In this document: positions 56,569 through 64,000 of the stretch, one piece after another
Numbering within the stretch: position 1 is the first letter of the stretch
How the letters are laid out: each line of letters starts with the position of its first letter
Notes under the pieces: generated by a model
Told to the model about the DNA's origin: nothing
Databases searched by the model: none
Seen by the model: the letters and a program-made list of their open reading frames with translations, nothing else
Assembly (NCBI RefSeq): GCF_035046485.1
Contig: NC_085138.1
Location: 432,375,265 to 432,439,264, forward strand
Length of the DNA: 64,000 bases
Direction of reading: 5' to 3'
Origin: Aedes albopictus
Lineage: Eukaryota > Arthropoda > Insecta > Diptera > Culicidae
Position numbers and translations under genes: made by a program

Positions 56569-57468
56569 GCCTTTCTCGTACAACAAAGTTGTACCGAAAG
56601 GCTATCATTTCACTCCAAAAATCAATTTTTGATAGAAAGCTCAGATTATCAAGTCTTATGTATCAATCGACACAGCTCGACGAACTGAGCAAATGTCCGT
56701 CCGTATGTGTGTGTGTATGTGTGTGTGTATGTGTGTGTGTATGTGTGTGTATGTGTGTGCTAATAATAGATCAAAGAAATGAGCTTAAGTTTTTCCTAGT
56801 AAATGTCAATTGATTGTGCCGCAACAAGTTTCATTTGATAGGGAATAGGTTGTAGTTGAACGCTATTGAATTTGGTTTGGATATTTCAAGCCATTTCAGA
56901 GATATTTGAAAAACTTTGCGAACTTCCACAAATAAATATTTTTAATTCCCACGTTCCCATGATTTTCCAAGCCTAGACACGAACGCTTCTTGGACACCCT
57001 AAAATAATTTACCTGAGTTGTGAATTTAACTCATATATTTTTAGATTGACAAAGTTGTAACAAAAACCATTTCCTGCTATAGCCCAACAGTAGATGTAGT
57101 AAATTTAAGTTGCATATTCAACGGAGTGGGTTTGAAGTTATATTTCAAGTTCGAAAAGTAGTGAATTGTACACCTTTTGATGTAGCATTTTTTAAACGTG
57201 TGCGTTGTAGCAGGTAAGGGAGCGACCATAATTTACGTCACATTTTGAGGGATATCTGCAAAATGTGATAATTCCGACACATGCTTCAGAGAAACAATGC
57301 AAAAAGTTTGGCTGCAAGAAAAGAGGAGGTTGAAAATAGACAATTTTTAGTAACGTAATTTAAGGACGTCCCAAACATATTAGTATATTTCGTGGGTCGT
57401 GTGCTGCATACATCTCGGCGATTAACTTACCGCTTACCGGGTTCTAATTAGTACACGTTACACACGAA
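56569..57468 (+). repeat. Unclassified dispersed repeat X, copy 1
   Basis: Starts with a hairpin, GCCTTTCTCGTACAAC facing GTTGTACCGAAAGGC, and ends near 'ggttctaattagtacac'. It is about 900 bp, with a (TGTGTATG)n microsatellite at 56704-56760. Closely matched by 58827-59885 and, more weakly, by 60150-60480. No coding capacity; the type of element is unknown to me. Confidence 0.7.
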
Positions 57469-58165
57469 CAGTGATGCCACATACACAGATTTACCTAGAA
57501 TTACACAGATTTTTTCCGATTTTCGCCTACAGATATCTGTGATCACAGATCAAAGATTTTTGCAATTAAAAAGATTTTTAAGATTTTTAAAACAATGACA
57601 ATGACTTTCGTGAAAAAAGCTTTAATATAGGGTATTGGTTCCCTTATTAAGCATGTGGCTCCCATTTTCATCCCACGAAAAACAAAGGATTGAAGCGCTG
57701 TTTGTTTTGTTTCTTATTTTTGTATTTTTTGTTGGAAGTGAGCACCAATGAAAACAAAAAGAACGGAGTCAATCGGTGCCGTAATCGCTTGTTTTCGAAT
57801 AGGATGAAAATGGGAGCATGAGATTACCGATGGCACACATACCCTAATTTTCAGGTACTAAAATTTAAATAATAGAAATTAAATCTTCTAGTTGCATGGC
57901 CTAGGCCAAGCCTCAGGCGCATTGTTTTCGACGTTCTTGTGGTTTCTGATGATCTTCAGATGCAACCTGGGAGTGTTTTGGTCGACGTTATTCTAAGAAC
58001 ATTTTTTTTTTCGTTATTTTTAAACAAAGTGTTCAAAAATATTCGATTTTGGAGACATTAACCTATCACAGATTTTTACTAAGATTTTCTGAAATTTCCT
58101 ACAGATGAAAAAGATTTTTTTGACCAAAATCACAGATGAAAACCGAAAAAAATGTGGCAACACTG
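57469..58165. mobile_element. hAT-type MITE, 697 bp, with 8-bp target duplication
   Basis: Starts CAGTGATGCCACATACACAG and ends TGTGGCAACACTG. A perfect direct repeat CACACGAA flanks it (57461-57468 and 58166-58173). It shares termini and 'acagattt' subterminal repeats with the 178-bp copy at 7267-7444. No transposase frame. Confidence 0.85.
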
Positions 58166-58243
58166 CACACGAATAAACAAATTACCAAAAAAAATATGCC
58201 AAAAACTCAAAATCAAACAACCTTGTAAGGTATGAAAACTCTA

Positions 58244-58797
58244 CACTGAACGAAACCCCCCGCCCAAGATCGACTGAGAGGCGATACGATCACGCCCCTT
58301 AACGACATTCGGTCGGAAACCGTATGGTCCACCGACCGAATGATGTCATCTTAAAACCGGATGACAGCGATATGAAAATAGAATGTCGACCATATGGTCG
58401 GACAACTTTGTTTTTTAGCGATTGATAACAATATCACCGCTATCTTTTTCAAAATATATGTGCTTGGCCAGGGTACCCTTGCGGGCACCCTTTTCCAAAA
58501 ATATGACATGTCCAGTATAGGACATGCGAATCAAAATCGTCAACGTCCCGGGTGTCACGATCAAGGAACTTGTTACGCTATCGATGAATAAATTCGGTGC
58601 ATCTGTGTGGCCTTCGCTCTGCAACTAATATTCATTCACATAGCGTGCGTCGACTCATACGCGAATAAGATGATCGTCATCCGATTTTTAGGGTGATTGC
58701 CGTATGACTGATTCGTCATTCGAAAACACGATTTTGGTACTTTGGACTGGATGGTCGGACAAATCAGTCGATTTCGGGATGGGGTTTTCGTTCAGTG
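58244..58797. mobile_element. Tc1/mariner-type MITE, 554 bp
   Basis: Starts CACTGAACGAAACCCCC and ends GGGGTTTTCGTTCAGTG, with further pairing of 'atcgactga' and 'tcagtcgat' inside. TA flanks both ends (58242-58243 and 58798-58799). Small hairpins such as 'ccgtatggtccaccgaccg' and 'cgaccatatggtcgg' occur inside. No transposase frame. Confidence 0.75.
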
Positions 58798-58826
58798 TAC
58801 TTGTTTTAGCGTTTTTTGGCATTTCT

Positions 58827-59885
58827 GCCTTTCTCGTACAACAAAGTTGTACCGAAAGGCTATCATTTCATTCCAAAAATCATTTTTTGATAGAAAGCTC
58901 AGATTATCACGTCTCATATAGGGTCTTGTACCATTTGGGCAGGTGTACCTATTTTGGGCACTTGCGGCTATAACTAAGTCAATTTCAAACCGATTGATTT
59001 GAATTTTTGTACAGAGTTAGATACTGTACGTCCCTAACTCTATACAAAAATTCAAATCAATCGGTTTGAAATTGACTTAGTTATAGCCGCAAGTGCCCAA
59101 AATAGGTACACCTGCCCAAATGGTACAAGACCCTATCAATCGACACAGCTCGACGAACTGAGCAAAATTTGCTGCATTTAATGTCCGTCCGTATGTGTGT
59201 ATTGGTGTGCTAATAATGCTAAGTAAAGAAATGAGCTTATGTTTTTCCTAGTAAATGTCAATCGATTGAGCCGCAACATGTTTTATTTGATAGGGAATAG
59301 GTTTTAGTTGAACGCTATTGAATTTGATTTGGATATTTCAAGCCATTTCGGAGATATTTGAAAAAGTTTGCGAGCTACCACAAAATAAATACTTCTCATT
59401 CCCACGTTCCCATTTTCCAAGTCTAGACACAAACGCTTATCGGGAACCCTAAAAAAATTCACCTGAGCTGTGAATTTAACTCGCATTGTTTTAGATTGAC
59501 AAAATTGTAGCGAAAACTATATTCTACTGTAGCCCAACAGTAGATGTAGTAAATTTAAGTTGCATATTCAACGAAGTGGTTTTGAAGATCTTATTTAAGC
59601 TAGAAAAGTAGTGAATTATTATACACCTTTTGATGTAGCATTTTTTAAGCGTGTGCGTTATAACAGGTAAGGTAGCGATAATAAATCACGTCAAATTTTG
59701 AGGTATATCTGCAAAATGTGATAATCCCGATACATGTTTTGGAGATACATGTAAAAGGGGTTGAAAAAGGACATTTTTTATGTAACGTAATTTGAGAACG
59801 TCCCAAACACATTAGTACATTTAAAGGGTCGTGTGCTGCATACATCTCGGCGATTAACTTACCGCTTACCTGGTTCTAATTAGTA
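58827..59885 (+). repeat. Unclassified dispersed repeat X, copy 2
   Basis: Begins with the same GCCTTTCTCGTACAAC hairpin as copy 1 and is colinear with it except for the insertion at 58921-59133. Ends at 'ggttctaattagta'. Useful as an empty-site reference for dating insertions in copy 1, and the reverse. Confidence 0.7.
58921..59133. mobile_element. 213-bp near-perfect palindromic MITE, recent insertion
   Basis: Starts GGGTCTTGTACCATTTGGGC and ends with its complement. About 100 bp of each arm match with only one or two differences. TA flanks both ends (58919-58920 and 59134-59135). Repeat X copy 1 shows the uninterrupted site ('cttatgtatcaatcg'), proving insertion. Superfamily is uncertain beyond TA target preference. 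Confidence 0.9.
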
Positions 59886-60140
59886 CACCAAGAAAAAAAT
59901 CTACTCAGTGGCTGAGATAATCTCACTCAGAAATCGAAAAATCGATTATTTTTCTTACTCGTTTTAGCTAAAAGTGGGACAACCCGTTGCCAATGAGTTC
60001 AGTAACAAATTTTGAAAACGTCGTTTCAAAATTTGTTACTGAGTTGTCCCACCATTAATATAAACTGAGCAAGAAAACAAAGGATTTGTCGATTTCTGAG
60101 TGAGACCAACTCAGAAACCGAGTAATTTTTTTTGCAGGTG
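59886..60140. mobile_element. 255-bp TA-flanked MITE
   Basis: The left 'caccaagaaaaaaatctact' and right 'agtaattttttttgcaggtg' ends are inverted copies, followed inward by 'cactcagaaatcg' facing 'cgatttctgagtg' and 'caaattttgaaaacg' facing 'cgtttcaaaatttg'. TA lies on both sides (59884-59885, 60141-60142). A truncated relative starts near 60478. Confidence 0.75.
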
Positions 60141-60149
60141 TATACGTTA

Positions 60150-60535
60150 CGTATAGTACATATATTAATGTAACATTTTTAAGCGTGTGCTTCGCTCAGG
60201 CAAGGGAGCAATCGTGAATCACGACACGCTTTAAGAGGTACTCACAAAGTGTAATAATCCATGCACACATTTTGAAGATGAAAATGTTAAAATGTTGACG
60301 TAGAGGGAGAAAAGTGATTTAGAATGGAAAATTTTAATGTGACGTAGTCTATGAACGTCCCGAACATATTAATATATTTAATGGTTCGTGTGTTGCATAC
60401 ATCTTGGCGATTAACTTACCTACCACTTAACGAATAAATGTACATTTGTCAGGTTCTAATTATTACCTACCGAGGAAAATTTCTACTCAGTCACTGGGTT
60501 GATCTTACTCAGAATCAGAAATAGTTTTTGTTTTC
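60150..60535 (+). repeat. Repeat X, partial third copy, plus a truncated MITE
   Basis: From 'ttaagcgtgtgcttcgctca' to 'caggttctaattattac' matches the 3' half of repeat X, more diverged. A truncated copy of the 59886 MITE ('tctactcagtcactgggtt') follows and is cut at about 60530 by the start of the Harbinger element. Confidence 0.6.
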
Positions 60536-60809
60536 CTACACTAATGCCGTTTTTCTTTTTGTTCAGGTTCAACCTAGGTTCGCCCCAGTTCCAACCTAAC
60601 CGCTGTCAAAATGTTTCTTTATTCGCTTAGGTTCAACCTAGGTTCGCACCAGGTTGAACTTTTTAGACGACGGGTTCGCACTGACTTCTTTTACAGTTTG
60701 AACCTGTTGCACCAATACACTGATAACATACATCTGTCAAATCGGTTTCGTGTTTACGTTTTTAGTAACAGTTCGTAGTTGATTTCTCGATTGAAAAAAG
60801 TGTGCAAAA
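60536..60809 (+). promoter_or_regulatory. 5' region of the Harbinger element with subterminal repeats
   Basis: The 19-mer AGGTTCAACCTAGGTTCGC occurs at 60565-60583 and 60629-60647, with a partial inverted form 'aggttgaact' at 60651. Repeats of this sort near the ends of DNA transposons often bind the transposase; here that is inference. No clear TATA box was seen. Confidence 0.4.
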
Positions 60810-61238
60810 ATGAGTAACCCGGGGGGAAATCTGCTGCATGGCGTTGTGCAGGCCGCTGTACAGGCGGTTTCCAGCTATCTGATGTGTGCATCATCATCAT
60901 CATCATCATCAGAATCAGACTCTGACGATCCTGTTTTTGAAGATCTGCTGTTCAAGGCGTGTGGTCGGAAAGATCGGCAGAAGAGGCATCGGGTGGAGAA
61001 TTTTGTGGAAGACGTTGTCGCCAAATATTCCGACGAAGAGGTAGGTAATTGGTTTTTAATTACATGTTTCTTTGATTAATTTCTTTGCTTTTTTACAGTT
61101 CCGCCGTAATTTCCGCCTTAAAAGATCAACAGCGGAACATCTCGTGTCCAGATACGAAGGTTCTGAGTTCTATGTTGCAAATGCTGGCGTTGGACGTAAG
61201 AATGTTCCGGCAAAACAACAGATGCTTTCGTTTCTCTG
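60810..61238 (+). pseudogene. Harbinger/HARBI1-type transposase, first two exons only
   Basis: Exon 1 (60810-61040, 77 codons from ATG) encodes MSNPGGNLLHGVVQAAVQ, a Ser-rich then acidic stretch, and VENFVEDVVAKYSDEE. A 58-bp intron with GTAGGT donor and TTTTACAG acceptor follows. Exon 2 (61099-61238) reads FRRNFRLKRSTAEHLVSRYE, then VGRKNVPAKQQMLSFL, and ends at a strong donor GTAAGA in mid-codon (TG|G). The 'FRRNFR' and 'K.VPA..Q.L.FLW' pattern is the N-terminal region of PIF/Harbinger DDE transposases. The DDE catalytic part is absent: the sequence runs through about 200 bp of unrelated DNA into a SINE. It is probably a truncated transposon, less likely part of a domesticated gene with distant exons. 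Confidence 0.75.
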
Positions 61239-61437
61239 GTAAGATATTGTTGCTTTACTTTCGTTGGTCTTCCGGTTCTTCTAGATTGATTGTATCTTCG
61301 GATTCTTTTCGGTAGCGGTGTCATTTAAACCATAAATGATTAGGTCACCAAAAGTAGGAAAAACTACCATTTCAATATTATTGTTTTCAATCGTTCCGAA
61401 ACTATGGAGATGATTTTTAATTGAGTATCTCCAGGAG

Positions 61438-61728
61438 TTCCCATATAGCCGAGGCGGTAAACGCACGGGTATTCAGCATGATCATGCTGAGGGTGACGGG
61501 TTCGATTCCCGGTCGGTCCAGGATCTTTTCGTAAAGGAAATTTCCTTGACTTCCTTGGGCATAGAGTATCTTCGTGCCTGCCACACGATATACACATGCA
61601 AAATGGTCATTGGCAGAGGAAGCTCTCAGTTAATAACTGTGGAAGTGCTCATAGAACGCTAAGCTGAGAAGCAGGCTTTGTCCCAGTGAGGACGTTACGC
61701 CAAGAAGAGAGAGAGAGAGAGAGAGAGG
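61438..61728 (+). mobile_element. tRNA-derived SINE with (GA)n tail
   Basis: A-box 'tagccgaggcgg' (61446-61457) and B-box 'gggttcgattccc' (61498-61510), then 'ccttgggcatagagtatc', 'cctgccacacgatatacaca', 'aaaatggtcattggcagagg', 'gtggaagtgctcatagaacg', 'gagaagcaggctttgtccca' and an AAGAGAGAGA tail. Body is shared with 48636-48890, 10560-10650 and 24885-25160. It is the best preserved copy in the window. Confidence 0.85.
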
Positions 61729-61739
61729 AGTTCCTTTTT

Positions 61740-63480
61740 TGATTTCTCCAAGAGATCCTGCCACACAATAAGAACGGCATGAACGGCAAATACGGAATCT
61801 CCTAAAATTGCCGTTGCGTCGTTCCGTTACGATTTGTCGTTTTAAGCTCATAATGTAAACGGAAAATACGTGTGTAAATAGGTATAAATAAATGCTTGTT
61901 TTATTTTGATAAATACGGGCGTTCTTCGTCGAAAAAATACTACAAAGCAAATGCACCTTCTGGTATTTCTCCAACAATTCCTTCTAAGGTTCTCGCAGGA
62001 GTTCTGTCTAGGATAGTTCCTACCGGGGTTCCCTAAACAATTCCTTCTGAAGTTCATTCAAGGATTCCTCCGGGAAATCCTATATAACATTCTTTGAGGA
62101 TTTTCCAGAATTGTTTCTAGAATTCCGAGCAGTGCTTTTTGGCATTTCTCCTACAATTCCTTCCGGACTTGTTCAGGAATTATATCCGTGTCTCTTCTGG
62201 GGACTGCTATATAAATTCCGTTCGAGAGCCCTCTCAGAACTGCTCCCAGAATTTCTTTAGAACTTTATACAGGGGTTCCTCCTTTTAGGTTTTCCCAAGA
62301 ATTTCTTTCCGGGATTCCTCGAGATGTTCCTTTCCGGATTACTACCGGTATTTAATTAGGAATTTATTCCAGGATTGATTCCGCAATTCGGGATCCTCTA
62401 GAAATCCCTTCTGGGGTTCTTGCAAAAGTTTTGTGGTATTTCTATAGAAACATCTCTCGACACTACTTCGGAAATTCCTTCCTGGATTTCTTCAAGAACG
62501 GCTTCCAAGATTCCTCCAGGATCTTCCTTACCCCACTAGCAATCGCGTATTCGACCACCTTCAGCGGCACCACGCTTACACTGTGTACAACAAGCGTGCA
62601 TTTTTCATGGTACATGCCTCAGTGCATGTACTCAGTACACGACGTTACCGCTCCCGGACTAAGAATTTGCTTCAGGAGTTTCGTCTGAAATTCTTTAAGG
62701 TATTTTTTATAGGAATGTCATCTGGGATCCTTGCGGGAACATATCCTTCTGGGATTTCTCCAAGATTTTGTTTTCAGCATTCCTCTAAGAAGACATTCCG
62801 TGATCTATTACAGAAAATGCAGCTTGGATAACCTCAAGAATTTGCTCCAGGCATTTAGTCCATGATAATTTGTTCTGGGATCCATCAATTCCATATGAGT
62901 TTCCACCAAAATTTTTCAGAATTTTTTTTTCTAGACACCTCCAGGAATACTTTTCGTAGTTCCTCAAGAAATAATTTTAGAATTCCTGGAAATTCCCAGG
63001 AGATTTTTGCATGATGATTCGCTAAGGCTTTCTTTCCGGGATTCCTCCAGGCATTTCTTCCGGGATTCCTATACAATATTTTTCAAGGATTCCTCCAAAA
63101 ATTCCTTTTGGGATTCCTCCAGGATTTCCTCTCCAGGAATTCTTTCCGGATATCCTCCATGAATTCCTTCCGGGATTCCTCCAGGAATTCCTTTCGGGAT
63201 TCCTCCAGGAATTCCTTCCGAGATTCTTCCAGGAATTCCTTCCGTGATTCCTCCAGGAATTTCTTCCGGGATTCCTCCAGAAATTCCTTCTGGGATTCCA
63301 TCAGGCATTTCTTTCGGAATTCCTCTAGGAATTTTTGCAAGGATTCCTCCAGAAATTCCTTCCGGAATTCCTCCAAAAAATCGTTCCGAGATTCCTCCAG
63401 GAATTCCTTCCGCGATTCCTCCAGGAATACCTTCCGGAATTTCTCCAGAAATTCCTTCCGGGATTCATCCAGGAATTCCT
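61740..63480. repeat. Diverged GGAATTCC-type repeat with a foreign island
   Basis: From about 61960 the 12-bp periodic 'attcctcc' pattern is visible and becomes steadily more regular toward 63480. An island at about 62530-62665 is non-repeat ('cacgcttacactgtgtacaa', 'cagtgcatgtactcagtaca'). Confidence 0.65.
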
Positions 63481-64000
63481 CCCGGGATTCCTTCCGAGAT
63501 TCCTCCCGGGATTCCTTCCGGGATTCCTCCCGGGATTCCTTCCGGGATTCCTCCAGGAATTCCTTCCGGGATTCCTCCAGGAATTCCTTCCGGGATTCCT
63601 CCAGGAATTCCTTCCGGGATTCCTCCAGGAATTCCTTCCGGGATTCCTCCAGGAATTCCTTCCGGGATTCCTCCAGGAATTCCTTCCGGGATTCCTCCAG
63701 GAATTCCTTCCGGGATTCCTCCAGGAATTCCTTCCGGGATTCCTCCAGGAATTCCTTCCGGGATTCCTCCAGGAATTCCTTCCGGGATTCCTCCAGGAAT
63801 TCCTTCCGGGATTCCTCCAGGAATTCCTTCCGGGATTCCTCCAGGAATTCCTTCCGGGATTCCTCCAGGAATTCCTTCCGGGATTCCTCCAGGAATTTCT
63901 TCCGGGATTCCTCCAGGAATTCCTTCCGGGATTCCTCCAGGAATTCCTTCCGGGATTCCTCCAGGAATTCCTTCCGGGATTCCTCCAGGAATTCCTTCCG
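63481..64000 (+). repeat. Homogeneous 24-bp tandem array, runs off the window
   Basis: The unit is two 12-bp halves, 'ggaattccttcc' and 'gggattcctcca'. From about 63541 to 64000 about 19 units follow one another with only one substitution seen (near 63898). At 63481-63540 a variant with CCCGGG replacing CCAGGAA-type halves is present. The encoded peptide GIPSGIPP is a by-product, not evidence of a gene. Confidence 0.9.

Larger units (their letters stand above)
51020..56580. repeat. 5.5-kb foldback-like structure carrying a 144-bp satellite
   Basis: Outermost are AACACGG/CGCGAATTAACAC repeats at 51030-51120 and 56490-56565. Then come a G-run segment on the left (14 and 15 G at 51251-51264 and 51278-51292) and a C-run segment on the right (14 C at 56401-56414). 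Then a 144-bp satellite follows in plus polarity at left and minus polarity at right. The overall layout is inverted-symmetric, although the outermost repeats are in direct orientation. No transposase is present. The central 54600-55150 is unique to the structure. Confidence 0.7.

Noticed and set aside
51020..56580. LTR retrotransposon, from the direct outer repeats
   Set aside because: No coding region, primer-binding site or polypurine tract; the interior is satellite in opposite polarities.
63069..63376. GIPEGIPG- and EEFLEES-type frames at the right edge
   Set aside because: Two different frames over the same bases are both open because the unit length is a multiple of three; no protein family.

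Overview
The window looks like about 64 kb of intergenic or intronic DNA from a culicine mosquito, most likely Aedes. The basis is inference from repeat content: tRNA-derived SINEs with the Feilai-like layout, a Penelope-like retroelement, many short inverted-repeat DNA elements (MITEs) nested in one another, and a very long satellite-like block built from GGAATTCC-type 12-bp units. No complete host protein-coding gene is visible. Every recognisable protein is transposon-derived: a Penelope-like reverse transcriptase/GIY-YIG endonuclease (minus strand, 21620-23887, one in-frame stop), the N-terminus of a second Penelope copy (45329-45571), a non-LTR reverse transcriptase relic (about 14020-14286), and the first two exons of a Harbinger/HARBI1-type transposase (60810-61238).

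Layout. 1-2640: nested inverted-repeat elements, two with a tRNA-like A-box/B-box module at the centre. 2640-5857: low-repeat, locally GC-rich DNA, possibly host regulatory sequence. 5858-10410: nested MITEs, including a clean hAT-type copy with an 8-bp target duplication. 10812-13168: a near-perfect 2.36-kb palindrome. 13170-19700: diverged GGAATTCC-type repeat, a LINE relic, a second hAT MITE and 2.5 kb of low-repeat DNA. 19726-20038: a TTAA-flanked MITE. 20880-23890: a palindromic repeat followed by the Penelope element, whose terminal repeat carries a hammerhead-ribozyme-like fold. 24885-26370: an old SINE and a degenerate tandem repeat. 26370-43985: 17.6 kb of 12-bp-periodic repeat, internally rearranged into kilobase-scale direct and inverted copies and interrupted by a 945-bp TA-flanked element, a 199-bp foldback and a SINE. 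43990-51010: mostly low-repeat DNA with the second Penelope fragment and a SINE. 51020-56580: a foldback-like structure with a 144-bp satellite in opposite orientations in its two halves; the left half has a roughly 433-bp three-monomer higher-order repeat. 56569-60530: three copies of one unclassified repeat riddled with MITE insertions. 60536-61238: Harbinger 5' end. 61438-61728: SINE. 61740-64000: GGAATTCC repeat again, ending in an almost perfect 24-bp array that runs off the window.

Most open reading frames in 26-44 kb and 62-64 kb are by-products of a repeat whose 12- and 24-bp periods are multiples of three, so they stay open in several frames on both strands. No new multi-gene system is visible. 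The most noteworthy signals are the hammerhead-like motif in the Penelope terminus (with a decayed second example near 6140-6180), the large inverted architecture of the 12-bp satellite, the higher-order 144-bp satellite, and the foldback elements with tRNA-like centres. All boundaries were found by eye; identities quoted are impressions, not computed alignments.
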